Notes: a model not told the origin generated them from the letters alone. Shown: positions 41,901-54,243, counted from the first letter of the stretch. The stretch: 64,000 nt of DNA from Tetrahymena elliotti 4EA (GCA_000231825.2 JH720389.1:1-64000), one strand, 5' to 3'. Numbers and translations: made by a program.

Positions 41901-42390
41901 TAATGTTTGCATAATATCTTCTTATCTAGGATTGATCAAATTTCCAAGTTGACTATATCCAAAGCTTTTTAAGCTTTGATTACAGTAAATTGTCATGTGA
42001 TTAATGTTAGAATCTAACCCATCTGTTATTTAGCTTTAAGATTGATTATTGTAATTCTCAAATGGTTGAATCTTTTTTTATTCATTACTATCTGAGTAAG
42101 TTCTAGTGTTGTTTAATGATTAATTATTTGATTCTAATAATTTTGAGAAATTGTTGTCCTCTTATTTTATTTCGCTTATAGGTATGTATTGCTAAAATGG
42201 ATCCTGATTAAAGAGTAACTATATTTTAAAAACTGAATAAGTTAGGTTTTAAATGCAAAATATTTACGCTTTCATCAAAAAAGGGTTGAGGACTAGGAGT
42301 TTATTATAAATTATTATTATTATTTAAAATGACTCTTTATAATACTTTATTTCCACTTTCATTCTACTAATCTATGTTGCTTGAACTCAT
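38999..42390 (-). CDS. SSX2IP/ADIP-type coiled-coil protein with Asn-rich tail
   Basis: Six exons: 42390-42268, 42218-41782, 41710-41497, 40975-40703, 40539-40131, 39945-38999, about 800 residues. The family signature starts near residue 118: YCNQSLKSFGYSQLGNLINP, then QTLNAVYELLQQRQRDMEFR and SAKLEQNYKIS. It continues as a long coiled coil (KTKKDVQKLTLERDELNKNL, KESETNRVKEQ, MKKLTSDKFDKNSVFRNAID). A second block reads INQQALQFNNKLLSENQAFR, NTLIQLNNDLNNFI. This order matches animal SSX2IP (ADIP/Msd1), a centrosome and ciliary-base protein that anchors microtubules. The last ~315 residues are Asn/Ser-rich and have no counterpart that I know. The exon 5 to exon 6 junction uses a weak GTGGGA donor, and the 3' end is uncertain. 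Confidence 0.78.
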
Positions 42391-43831
42391 GATAATATTT
42401 TATTCAAATATGTCTTTTTAATTTATCTAAAAATAAGCGCTATCTATAAAATTTAAAGATGGTGTTTCAAAGTTATCTAAATATTATATGACACAATTTC
42501 TTGATATATAATTTATATATTACTGCTATTATTATCAATAATTTTAACAATTTGATAGATCTATTTTTTTAAAATTTCAAAAGTTTTTAAATGACCATAG
42601 ACATTTAAGTATTTTTAAATATTAAAAATTACACTTAAAAGTGCTATCTATCTTTATATTGTTAATAGAATTTTTTGTCCTAAAATCTATTTTTTAATTA
42701 AATTAAAAATCTATTTCAAATTAAATTAAATATATTATATTTTTTAAATATTAACAGAGAGAGAGAAGTAGCAATTTAAATATTATTTAGTTCATGCTTA
42801 AAATCACAATTTTTAATTATAGAAATATTTATTAAAATAAAATCAATTTAATTTAATGTTTTAGCAAATAAAGTTTTGTTCAGTTTAATCACTGATTTAT
42901 TAATTATATAATTAACAAAGAATTTTTTTAAAAATAAAAGCAATTAAAATGTATCTTTGAGTTTTAATCTACAATCAAAATAATGACAGTTTATCAGCAG
43001 CAAGATTGAAATAGTAAAAGTAAATATATAAATTATTATGATAATTTACTGGACTAATATTATATTGGAAACTAGATTAGGATTAAGAGATGTCAAAAAG
43101 CAAAGTAAGATCTTTAGAATCCGCTTATAAGTTATAGTTTAAATAGTTATTCCAGGATTTTTTGTAGATATTAATTATACTTTATAATATGCAACAAGTG
43201 TTTACTTGAAATAGTTAAGCTTCCAAATTTATTTTGATTTAAACAATTTAAATAGCTAAATATTATTTGAGCGATTTTTTTTAATAAAAATCAAACATAA
43301 ATTATTGGATGGATATTTATCAATCAATCAATAGATTTTTATTTTTAATAAAAACAGGCAAAATAATTATATTAGATCAGAGGTGCTTTTCTTAATTTTC
43401 TTTAAATTTGTATTGTAATTACTACAAACACAAATAATCATAAAATAATAAAAACAAAAGATTATGTTGATATAATTAAATTTAACTAAAAAGCTGATAA
43501 GCTTTATTATTTTATAAATTTAAATATGGTATATTTTAATTATAGATTATAAACATTGTATTATTGAAAAAAGTTAGAAAAATTTGTTAAGTTTTTAGGT
43601 TGTAAATGTTTTTTTTGTTAGTAAGTAAGTTTAGTTAGTTATTAGTGAATTGGGTAATCAGTAAGTTTAATATTTAATTTGTTTTTAATAACACAATTAA
43701 AGTTACTAGTCACTTTTTAGATTTCATTCTCAGTAAATTATATCCTTAATGGTTAATATTTTAAATGATCTTACTTAATGACAGTTAATTTAAAATAGCA
43801 GCAATAAATAAATAAAAAATTATAGCCTATA
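42391..43831. other. AT-rich gap between two minus-strand genes
   Basis: About 1.4 kb. A short plus-strand frame at 43090-43209 (MSKSKVRSLESAYKLQFKQL...) has gene-like residues but ends after 39 codons and I cannot extend it by splicing, so it is not called as a gene. Nothing else is recognised. Confidence 0.5.
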
Positions 43832-44569
43832 TCATAGGTAGTGCTAGCTTTAATTCAAGGTAGATAGAGTTTAATTTTAAGGTAAAATACCCTAGCTTAA
43901 AAATAATGTGTTCTAATATTTGCTTTATCCAATAACTACTGTTTTTCTTTTTGGCTACTAGGTTTATGTAATAGAAGAGGATGGCTAAAAACATGATCCA
44001 TTTGATAATCTTTTTTTGTTTTGTATATCTTAATAAGTAATGTTTATATACTTTTTCAAGACAGAGTCCCATTCTGCTATTTCATTAGCAAATCCATCAA
44101 AGTTAATTTAATCTAGTTTATATAGCATCTTATACCTTATTTTGTTTGCTACAGGGGTTCCTTGTTTTGTTTCTTCTTATTAAAGTTTTTCTTTAACAGA
44201 ATTTATGCTTCCTTCAATTTTAGGTAACTTTTGTATGATTTTATGCACTGCTTCTATCAAGATTTCGAGTTGTTGTATATTCTGTTCTTTGCAAATAGTC
44301 TTAAGGAGTTTAATTTTACTATAGAATTAGTTAAATATAAAGTTCTACTCCAAAATACTATCAACTTTATTGTAAAAAAATTCTTTTGCTTATTCAAAAT
44401 CTTCTATAACATTATTGACTTCACTGTAGAGATGATCAAGATTGTTCATAATGAACTGTTCCTCCCAATCTATTTCTTTAGTGGAATTTGCTTTTGTATT
44501 CTTAATTTAGATGTTAACATCTTTTTGCGGATGAATGAGATTCTTGTTTTATGAAGTACAACCTCCCAT
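43832..44569 (-). CDS. Predicted N-acylated helical protein, 245 aa
   Basis: Single exon, MGGCTSQNKNLIHPQKDVNI... to TGA (43832-43834). Gly2 followed by Cys4 and Ser6 (MGGCTS) is a textbook N-myristoylation plus palmitoylation context, so membrane attachment without a membrane helix is predicted. Residues 35-175 are strongly helical with heptad-like spacing, for example NNLDHLYSEVNNVIEDFEQA, YSKIKLLKTICKEQNIQQLE and KLPKIEGSINSVKEKLQQEE. The last ~60 residues are Ser/Gln/Thr-rich. No domain is recognised. It may be a peripheral adaptor at the plasma or ciliary membrane, which is inference from the acylation motif. Confidence 0.75.
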
Positions 44570-45704
44570 ATTAAGTAAATTCTATCAATTAAATTCAAAT
44601 CAAAAGAAGTAAATAGTAGATTGCTTTTTTAATATGCTTTTAAGTTTATTTGCTTTTGCAAATATTTATATTTTAATCAACTCAATAGATAATTTTCTTA
44701 ATCTTAATTACTCTATTTTATGTAAATTAATTCAGACTCAAACGAATGAACAAGATGTAATTAAGATATTTTATTATTTAATGATTGATGATCACTATTT
44801 TTTCCATGATTAACTTGAACAAGCATTACCAAAATTATGCAAAATTTTTGCTTATTTTCATTAAATATTTACCTCAGATTTAAATTGGGATTATTATTAA
44901 TATTTTTACAAAAAAGAGCTTCTATAACATCTCAATTGCATTTTGCTATGTATTTTTAGATGTATTTATTATTAAAAGTTAGTTATTACAATTAAAAATT
45001 TAATAAAATGGACATGGTTGAATTTGTTTTTTGAAAAATACATCCAAATAAATTTAATAACAAAATAAAAATAATTGAAAATTAAATATTTTTTTCCTAA
45101 AATTCTATTATTTACATTTGAAAAATCTCAAATTAATTAAAAATATTAGTTAAAATGATTACAAAAATTTAAGATTATGTTTAAAAAATTATAAATTTGA
45201 AAGAACCAAAAGAGTTAAAATAGAGTACTTTTATAATATAGCTATCTCCTTTCTGATTAATATCTCAATTTCACTTTGCTATGTATTTTTAGATATATTT
45301 TACTTAAAAATTAGTCATTATACTTATAAATTTAATCAAATGGACATGATTGAATTTGTATTTTGAAAAAAACATCAAATTAAATTTAATAGCAATTATA
45401 AAAACAAATTTAAATTAAAATATTTTTTCCTAAAATTATCTTTTGTATTGGAAACATTTGAAATCAATTAATTGATTAAAAATTACAAAAATATTTTTTT
45501 AAAATAAAGATTGCATTTAAATAATTATAAATTTGAAAGAAGTAAAAAAGTTAAAATAGAGTACTTTTCAGATATAGCTATCTCCATTCTGATTAATTTC
45601 GATTTTTTTTTTGAATCCTTAGACTTTGTTTAATCATTAAAAGTTTCTTAGAAAAAAGCAAAAGTAATTTATTATACTTAAAAAATTTATTTAATTACAA
45701 AACT
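44570..45704. other. Shared upstream gap of divergent genes
   Basis: Between the minus-strand acylated-protein gene and the plus-strand polyGln-tailed gene. More than half is the 333 bp tandem duplication at 44931-45597. No coding frame is supported. Confidence 0.6.
44931..45597. repeat. 333 bp sequence in two tandem copies
   Basis: Copy 1 runs from about 44931 to 45263 and copy 2 from 45264 to about 45597. Both open with CTCAATT.CA.TTTGCTATG and then TATTTTTAGAT. Both share AATGGACATG.TTGAATTTG, TTTTTTCCTAAAATT and TAAATTTGAAAGAA. Both close with AAAATAGAGTACTTTT, then GATATAGCTATCTCC or a close variant and TTCTGATTAAT. Point changes and small indels separate them. Copy 2 ends about 107 bp before the start codon of the plus-strand gene. 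No inverted termini or coding frame, so a simple duplication rather than a transposon. Confidence 0.85.
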
Positions 45705-46538
45705 ATGAGTAAAAATATGCCTACTAAAAACAATTTTTAACAATCTTCTGATAGTGATCAGTAATAATAGTAAAACAATAGAGGAGGAAGATTTGATTTA
45801 GATAACACAATTAGGATTAAGGAAAATTATATATATCTATATCCTGAAACACAGATGAACAAATTTATAACCGAATATATTGAAAATAATCAAAGGAGTT
45901 TTGTGTAAACTCATCTTGTTGAGGAATACTTAAACTTATTTTTGGAAGAACAAAAAAATGTTTAGCTAACATAAATGTAATCGTTACATCCTGAAAATGC
46001 TTTGTTAACTCCTAATGCAAAAATCTACAATATTGCTTTCTACTTTTAATAGTATTTGCATTAGATTCCTGAAGAAAATGTGAACCCTCATGAGTAAAAA
46101 AAAAGTGTTTTAGATTTAAAAATTGGTAAAAAGCAGTGGAACGATTTACTAGCAGGAACTAGTAGATGTATTCCAACTAATATTATGGAAATAATTCTAT
46201 CAAAAGAACATGATGAAGAATAAATATTAGCTTTAATGCTGTTGAATTTATATGCAATCTCAAATGAAGAAATAGTTATTGGGTTATTTTAAATAGTTGC
46301 GAGTTTATATGATTCCTAATTTACAAGTTAAAATGAAGTGCTTACAAAAATATTAATTCAATATATTGTCTGCCTAATTTTAAGATAAAACCACCATAAC
46401 TAATAAACATTAAGTCAATTAAATATTAACAAAATTTATGGTTTAATTTAAGAAAAATACTAATTTACACTTACGGACAACTACATTGTTTAGTATTAAA
46501 GTTCTAATTAGCAATAATAATAATAATAATAATAATGA
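45705..46538 (+). CDS. Unrecognised helical protein with polyGln tail, 277 aa
   Basis: Single exon, MSKNMPTKNNFQQSSDSDQQ... to TGA at 46536. After a Gln-rich N terminus the body is helical: YLYPETQMNKFITEYIENNQ, VQTHLVEEYLNLFLEEQKNV, KIYNIAFYFQQYLHQIPEEN, then EEQILALMLLNLYAISNEEI and IGLFQIVASLYD. The last seven codons before TGA are consecutive TAA triplets read as Gln, after two further Gln-type codons. No domain recognised. No membrane helix is certain. The upstream gap carries the 333 bp duplication. Confidence 0.72.
46513..46536. repeat. AAT/TAA microsatellite coding for Gln
   Basis: Eight AAT units; in the reading frame of the preceding gene they are TAA codons and thus a C-terminal polyGln run that ends directly at the TGA stop. 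Confidence 0.85.
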
Positions 46539-48392
46539 CCTAAATAATACTAATAAATTTACAAATTTATTTCACATAACCTATTTTATTCATCCACTTG
46601 TTATTACCTCTCATAAAAATTCATTTATTTTATTAAAAATAAAGTCGTCAAGCAATTTAATTTATGTTGAATATTATTTCAGAAAACTAAATGTAATTTT
46701 AAAGGAATTTAAAACAAAATAATAGTATAAATCCTATGATTTAATAATAAGAAATAAGCCTTTTCATCCATTTTAAAATTGATAATTTACTTTACAGAAA
46801 TGAAATTATCTAAATAAGCTCAATATTCCCATTTATTTAAATAAAGTTATGAATTTACACTTCTAGACAACAAACAAAATTGTTTAATTCTAAATTTCTA
46901 AATATAAATAATCATAATTACCAAAATATAAATATATTATTACAAACTTATATCATATCATTTGATTTTGAATGCTTCCTTCCACCTATGTTCTCTTTTT
47001 ATCCAATTTTATCGATTTACATATATCCTTATAATTTATGATAAAAACTGACATTTTTAAGACTAAAAATGTATCTAAATAACTCCAAATCAATATGAAT
47101 TTCTAAATTACAATTCTTTTAAATGACCTTTCAAAATTTAATTGAGAAACCTAAAACCAAAATTGATAAATAATCTTCGATATAATAATTTTTATCAAAT
47201 ACAAAAAATTTAAAAAATATGTTGAATAAAAAATGAAATTTGCTTTATTAAATATTAAATTTCGTGTTATGATTAGTTTACTTGTAAATGTTGGGAATAT
47301 ATTTTTATGAAATTTATAAATTGGCTAGAAAATAATTAATATTGATAGTATTAAATTTCTATATGAGTTGTTAAAGCATCATGATTAGAAGAATATTAAA
47401 AAAATCTAAATATATAGTAGATATTAATTAATTTTTAGATGATAATTAATTTCTTTGAAAAAAAGAAATAATTATTTTCAAGAAATGAATCTAATTTATT
47501 TTAGAATTTATTACAATTTTTAGAATATTAAAATTTGATGACTCCATTAATTTTAACTTTAAGATGATAAATGTTTTATTTAGATTTTTGTTTTTTTAGA
47601 ATATTTAGTATTATTGTCTACTTTACTTTAATTGATCATAGAGAAAATTTTATTTTCTTGAAGAAATGGAATTTCTATTGATTTAATATATAATCATAAA
47701 ATGATGGTTTATAAATTTGATATTTGATATTTGTATGTTCTTTATGATTCTATTAATGACGCAATAAAAAAAAAATTAATTAATATTCTTAAAGTCATTA
47801 AATATAAATTTGCAATCTAATTTATAAAAATTAAAGTCAAGTTTTGGAAACTCTCCATAAAATTTACAATTAAATGTCTTAACTTTTGTATTGATTTTAG
47901 TTTATTTCAAGCCAGCTTTAGAATTGCATTTAGTAATTCTTCTTAATAATTTCGTTTATGAAAATTATGTAATCTTTTTGAAGATAAGCTAAGTAGATCC
48001 ATACATATATGATAGTGCCTTAGATTAAATAGTGTAGAAACCTATGTAATTTTAACTATTTTACCTTTATATCTCTTTAATAGTTATAAAGCTCTGCGTA
48101 CTGATTTTACTTTACACTTATATTGAAAGTGCATTTCATATGCTTTATTTATGAAATTGACAAAAAAAAGATTAAACATAATAATAGTCATGTCATTTCT
48201 AATTAAGTGACATCGAATAACATAATATTTCGTATTGATTATTTTTTTAAGTTTTAAATCTCTATCAAAAATAGTTAAAAATATCAAATAAATAAAAATC
48301 AAAAACAAATCAAACATTGGCTTATAAAAAAAATCTGTATTTAATTAAATAGGAGCTTAACAAAGTCATTCTTTATTAATAAATAAATAGAA
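46539..48392. other. 1.9 kb AT-rich gap
   Basis: Between two plus-strand genes; should hold the PAQR gene promoter on its right side. No gene, RNA gene or strong repeat is supported. Confidence 0.55.
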
Positions 48393-50654
48393 ATGGTAAA
48401 CAAATCGCAGTCTTAAGTTAAAAAAAGAGAAGTTTAGCTTAATAAGGAAGATGTCCAATAAGAAAATAACATATAGAATCATGAACACCCTTAAGAAGTA
48501 GAAGAACACAATCTCTCTGACAGAATTAAAAATTACATAGGTTCTTATATCCAAGCTCCATAGTTTGTGAAAGATAATGTTTATATCCATTCTGGGTATC
48601 GTATCAACTTTAACTCTTTCAAGAGTATCACTAAAAGTCTTTTCATGGTTCACAATGAGCTCGTTAATATATGGAGTCACTTCTTAGGAGCTATTCTAGT
48701 TATTATTTTTATTATCTATCTCACTACTTCTTTCGGAAACATCGATTTCGTTAGTGTGAAGTAAAGACTTGCAGAAAATGTCACAAATAAATTGGAACCT
48801 ATCATCAAAGACTTAATGGAATTAGATGAAAGCTTGAACAAAAAAGTTTTAGAAAATTTCGAGATTATTAAAAAAGATTTCAATGATATAGAGAGCAATG
48901 TAGTGCAGAATTTCAATTCCCTTTTGAGTGAATTAACTTAGCTTAAGAATGAAGTAAATCAAGAAAATGTTGAAAAATTAGTAAACAAGTTTAAGGAATT
49001 CTCCATAAAAGACTACTACCAATATGCTGACCTTGACAAATTGAAAGAGATTAAATAAAATGTAAATTTATTTTGAGCAATTTAAATGAATTTTGAAATG
49101 GCTTCGCATTCAAATATAATAAAATCTACTTACTATTTTAAAATTACATTGTTAATTTAAACCTTTTGTTCGCTTCATATTTTATAAAATTCTTATCTCC
49201 CTAAGTGATTTTGATTAATCAACCAATATTGATTGACAAAAAGTAAATTTTCAAGGAAGTTCTAATTTAAAAGAAATTCCTCTTCAACTCACCTCAAAAA
49301 CTTAAAAAATTTAGAATAAAATACTGAAACTAAAAATTTAAGCCATGTCATTTTATAGTTATTAGCCAAGCATAACTGATATCATTAAATGTTTTCATAT
49401 TTTATTGGAGTTTTTCTTAAAGTATTTGAGAAAAATTAATAAAAGAATAAAAAATTAGAACAAATTTATTTTTGTTAATCTTCTAGAAAGCATTAAGATT
49501 TATTTATTTATTTAAAATAGTAGAATCCACCTTTTTAACTTATTAATTATTTTTTAGAAATTATACCCAATATTTGCACTTTTACATTCAAAACCTAATC
49601 TATCTATCTATCTAATTAATCAATCTACACAGACACACAGATTTTGATTTTGATTAATTTGCAAACCAAAATTTAATACTTTTAAAAGTAAAATTAAGTA
49701 AGTAAGAGCTCAGTTAAAATTTAATTAATAAAAAGTTAAACAAATATTCAGACCAAATCTCCAAATTAATTTCCCAACTAAACTAAAATAATATTCTATC
49801 TAATGATATGACTTCTTGATTTTTATTCCCAGCCAGAAAAAAAAAACCATTTCATTTTGCTAAAATATTAACAAAAATTTATTTTAATCTAGGTTTTAAG
49901 TGGTATTAATGACTTGAAAGATGATCTTGTTAAATAAATTGATTCTAAAGAGTTCGATTGGATTGACTTCCACATGAGTGATTTTATGCATGGCAATGAA
50001 AAAACTGAAGCTAACTAAACTCACGTTTCTAGATGGCCTATCTTTGTATTTTTAGTAAGTGCTTTCCTCTGTCTTCTCTGCTCTGCAGCTTTCCATCTTT
50101 TCCATGCAATCAACCCATAATACTATAAGATTTTCTTAAGAATGGATTACGCTGGTGTTTCTTTACTTATCAGTGGTTCTACTTTCCCTATTTTGTACTA
50201 TGGCTTCTATTGCAATTTAGAATTAGGTTATCTCTACTTGGCTTGTATAGGAACAGCTTCACTGGTTGTATTCTTTGTTTCCCTTTAAGATTTCATTCAC
50301 ACTGAAAAATACTTCAAAATGAAATCAGTTATGTATGGTAGCTTAGGTATTTTTGCAGCTGTTCCTATAACTCACCTTATATATATTGAAATCTTTCACA
50401 TTAGCTAAAATGGAAACTTCTCATTCAGTAATAGTTTAGTTTACTATGGATTGATGGGAGTTTGCTATCTTGGTGGATTGACGATTTATGCTACCCGTTG
50501 TCCTGAAAGATATAAACCAGGTTAATTTGATATTTGTGGAGCTTCTCATTAACTTTGGCACATTTCAATTTTATTAGCCATAGTTCTTACTTATATTGGT
50601 TCTCTAATCAATTTCTACACAAGAAAAATGAATTTATGCCCTTTAAATCCTTGA
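48393..50654 (+). CDS. PAQR/hemolysin III-family seven-helix protein with long inserted loop
   Basis: Exons 48393-49061 and 49893-50654, phase 0, 831 nt intron, 476 residues. PAQR signatures: a short motif SGYRINFNSFKSITKSLFMV, then HNELVNIWSHFLGAIL (first helix), CSAAFHLFH with its conserved Ser and His, RMDYAGVSLLISGS (the conserved Asp), and FDICGASHQLWHISILLA (the conserved HxxxH). These His/Asp residues form the zinc site of the family, which includes adiponectin and progestin receptors and has hydrolase (ceramidase-like) activity in some members. Between helix 1 and helix 2 lies an unusual ~150-residue charged insertion (about residues 119-268), helical and coiled-coil-like, for example NVTNKLEPIIKDLMELDESL and LSELTQLKNEVNQENVEKLV. 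Confidence 0.88.
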
Positions 50655-51733
50655 TATATTTAGAAATGACTAATAATAACAATACTTGATATTAACTTCT
50701 ATTAAATATTTTTACATCACAATAATAACTAATATGAATATTGACTAAAATTAGTTAATTAATTAAATTACATGATTTTAGTGAATTTATATAGTAATTT
50801 ATTATTAAAAACTCTTTAAAGTAAATAATTAGTATATTTTTATTCTTTGCTATCCTTTCTGTTTATCATTTATAAACTAGAATACTTTTCTTAAAATATT
50901 GTTTTAAAGTTAGCATAATGCTTATTAAATAGGATTATAAAATTCTATCATCTTCAAAAATTTAAAAAAAGCTTATTAAAAATTTAATATTAAATTATCA
51001 TAATTTTTTAATTTTAAAAAAAAGTTAAGTTTTTTAACATTATTTTAGTAACTTATATTATTATTGACAAATACCCTGTTCTTCTTAATAAAATTATTTA
51101 AGTCTCTTTAACCTTTTAATCGATGATATTAATGTTAAAATTAGTTAAGATTCAAATCAATTTTTATTTTATCTTACAAAATTTTGATTAAAATAATAAA
51201 TTTTAGGTGGTAGTAATCTTGAACAACCTTCATCTTTGCTAATATTTTATAAAAAATTAGTAGTTTTTAAAAGTAACATTTAATTTTTGATGAATAAATA
51301 ATTAATTTTTAAAATATTTGTTATTCTTAACATAAACGAATCTTGAAATAAAAAGGTAAAAAAATAGATTTTAGATTATAATTAGGATTTCAAAAATGTT
51401 AAGGATCAATATGATAAATCAATTATTAGGAGATATCCTAAAAAATTAAAAATGATTATTTTAATTATATTAAATTTAATTTAATAGACCTAAGAATATG
51501 TATTTGCATTAATGAAGATAATAATTTTTCTGATAATAATATAAGAAATAAGTCTTTGCAAATTTCTCAAAATAGATTTCATTAAGACAATAAAGGGCAA
51601 TATTGACAATATCTTATTTACACTAAAAAGATTAATCAAAAAATTAATAATAAAAGATTTATTGTTTATTTTAAAGAAGAGTGAAATAGGATAAACTTAC
51701 AAATAAAATATTAGATTACAAATTCAAAAGAAT
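50655..51733. other. AT-rich gap upstream of CCDC22-type gene
   Basis: About 1.1 kb between two plus-strand genes. Nothing recognisable apart from A/T runs. Confidence 0.55.
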
Positions 51734-53943
51734 ATGGAGGATACTGATTAACTTTTGTTTGCCAGTTTGTAATAACTTGGATTTAATTTTGGATATAAGA
51801 AGATTACTTCCTTATTTGATGTTGATGGTGATATTCTCAGATCAATTTGCTTTTAGTTTTTAGAATTTATGGGATCAAAAGTTACCTTAAGTTCTATGAA
51901 AGGATAGCAAAAATTCCGTTAATCAACACAAATATCTGAAGAATTGAAAAACCTTTGTAATCTACGTATAGATATCAATTCATTGCTTTCACCATCTAAG
52001 GATGATCTTAGAAAAATTGTAGTTGCAATGCTTTAAAAGATTTCTATGCATGAAGAAGGAGATAATCCAAGACTAAACATTAGTCAACGTGGAGGAGCTT
52101 AAGCTTTTGACAGCTATGAAGATAAAATTAGGTATTTACAAGATTAGCGTCGCAAAGAAATTCTTAAAAATTGGGTCAACGAAGAATGGATACATCCTGC
52201 ATTAGGAAATAATAAATTTAATTTGTTTAGAATGTATGATAATGAATTAGTTCTTGATAGCAATTCTTTGAGTAACAAATTGATTATTGATATCATTAAT
52301 GGAAAAATGAAATCAAATTTATATGCTTCTCTGGCAAAAATCATTGAAAACAAAGCTTTAAAAGCTTAAATTGAAGAATTTGAATAGTATGCAGATGTTC
52401 AAAAAATAACTTAATAGAGACACTAAATACAAATTGAAGAAATCAAGAAATAAGTAGCAACTGAAGTTACTAAAGCATCCAAAAAGAAAGTCAATCGTAT
52501 TGCTGAATAATTTACAGAATAGCCTTAGTAAACAGAAGATGAAGTCAAATAGTAATTAAATGAAGAAAAACAAACTATTTTTAATCTTGAAATGCAATTC
52601 TAAGAAGAATAAACTGCTCAAAACTTTGCTATTGAACCCTAAAATGAAGAAAGAAGTGAAAAATCTATAAGCAAGTCAAATGCAGAATCAGAAAGCAGCA
52701 ACAATCCTTTATTAAAAAGTAGTAACTAGTAATCTGATGGCTCAACATTAGCATCCAGACCTTCTATTAATGCTGCAAATAGCTCTACATTATCTTCCAG
52801 ACCATCTGTTAGTGCTGCAAATAACTCAAGGCTTTCTTTAGGAAAATCAAACTTGAATATAACATAAAATATTGATGAACTTAAATAAAATAATTCAAAA
52901 GAAATAAACACACTCTCTTAGAAATATGAAGATTTGCAAAGGTATAAAATAAAATAGCAAAATTTCAATTCAATTTTTATTGAAAATAATTTATTATTTT
53001 CCTGAATTTTCATAAATATTAACTCAATTTTTTATAGGAAAAAATAGAAATATGACTAAGAAAGGGAAAAAATGGAAACCAATATTTAGTAGAAAACAGA
53101 AGAAGCAGATGTCCTAAAGGAATAAAATAAGTAAACAAAGAAAGAGATAGAAAATATGGAAATGCTTATCAAAGAATTAGAAACAAAAGGTGGAAGCTCT
53201 GAATTAAAGAAAGAGATTAAAGAATTAGAATAAGACATTGAATAAATAGAAGTAGAATGGAAAGAATATCAAGAAACAGATATTAAAAAATTAGAAGAGC
53301 TTAAAGATGAGGTAATTTCTTTTTGATAAAATTTATTTACTCTTCAATTTTAATTATTGCTTTAAATAAATAGCTTAGTAAGAAAAAAGAGAAAAGAGAA
53401 CTCATAAAAGATAAGATAAAAAGAATAGATAATGAACTTCAATAAGTCATATAAGATCTTTAAATGTCTTATGAAAAGAAGGTTCAATTAGTTGAAGATT
53501 ACAAGAGAATGCCCGAAGGAGGTAACCGTTAGGAATATATCAAGAAGATTATGGAAATCAAAAAGAATTATGATAAGCAAAGAGGTGATATCTAAAAAAT
53601 TATACAAGACGTAAAATCCGTTGAAGATTCTATCTAGTATTACTAAGGTACTTTAGAAAGACACATGAATGAATTAGAAGCAATTTACAATACTGATGCT
53701 AAGAAAAATGAATCTTTAAGTAAATAAATTTTCAAGATCTATCAAGAATATCGCTCAATTTTTGAGTAAACTGTCAATAACTTGAGGGAAGTTGGAAACA
53801 AGAAGATTGAATCTCGTTCAATTGAAGCAAAAACTGTGTTATTAGCAACAAAGCACTACGATTAGAGCTTAGATAAGCTTAAATAAGACATTGAAGAAAT
53901 TCGTTAAGAAAATATCAAGTTACAAAAAACTGTTAAAAATTGA
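51734..53943 (+). CDS. CCDC22: CCDC22 homologue (CCC complex subunit)
   Basis: Exons 51734-52941, 53038-53311, 53374-53943, 683 residues. The N-terminal CH-like domain begins MEDTDQLLFASLQQLGFNFG and continues GDILRSICFQFLEFMGSKVT, then SSMKGQQKFRQSTQISEELK, matching the start and layout of CCDC22 (MEEADRILIHSL... in human). After a ~200-residue Gln/Ser-rich linker, a long coiled coil follows. Its end (NRQEYIKKIMEIKKNYDKQR, then GDIQKIIQDVKSVEDSIQYY, TLERHMNELEAIYNTDAKKN) matches the conserved C-terminal YTxRIxEI...KQ...I.KI region. CCDC22 pairs with CCDC93 in the CCC complex that works with Retriever and WASH in endosomal recycling. Slightly longer than the ~630-residue human protein because of the linker. 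Confidence 0.85.
52741..52824 (+). repeat. 42 bp tandem repeat in the CCDC22-type linker
   Basis: Two in-frame 42 bp units, encoding STLASRPSINAANS and STLSSRPSVSAANN. Synonymous and replacement changes separate them. It lies in the low-complexity linker before the coiled coil. Confidence 0.8.
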
Positions 53944-54243
53944 TAAAAACCAAAAAATGAAAATATTTTAAATTCAATCATTTCCTTACTTTTTTTTATT
54001 TTTGTTTTCAAAAATTGAATTAAATATATTCGTTTATGTTTATGAATTAATTTTAACATTTTTTTTAGAAAATTACTTTTTTTATTTTTGATAAAAATAT
54101 TATTAATAAAATATTTTTTTTAAAAAGTCTATTTAATACTTTAATTAAATGAACTGCTTTTGGAATTTGAAACATTCTATTATCTTAAATTACTAACATA
54201 TATATTTTATTTGGAAAATATTAAAAGTCATTAATTAAGACGT
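53944..54243. other. Short gap between convergent genes
   Basis: 300 bp of AT-rich 3' flank; nothing seen. Confidence 0.55.

Noticed and set aside
44231..44554. Plus-strand 107-codon frame.
   Set aside because: It is the antisense of the minus-strand MGGC-type gene, whose frame is longer, uses Gln-coding TAA/TAG and has a sensible start.
48366..48680. Minus-strand 104-codon frame.
   Set aside because: It is antisense to the N-terminal exon of the PAQR gene, which carries clear family motifs.
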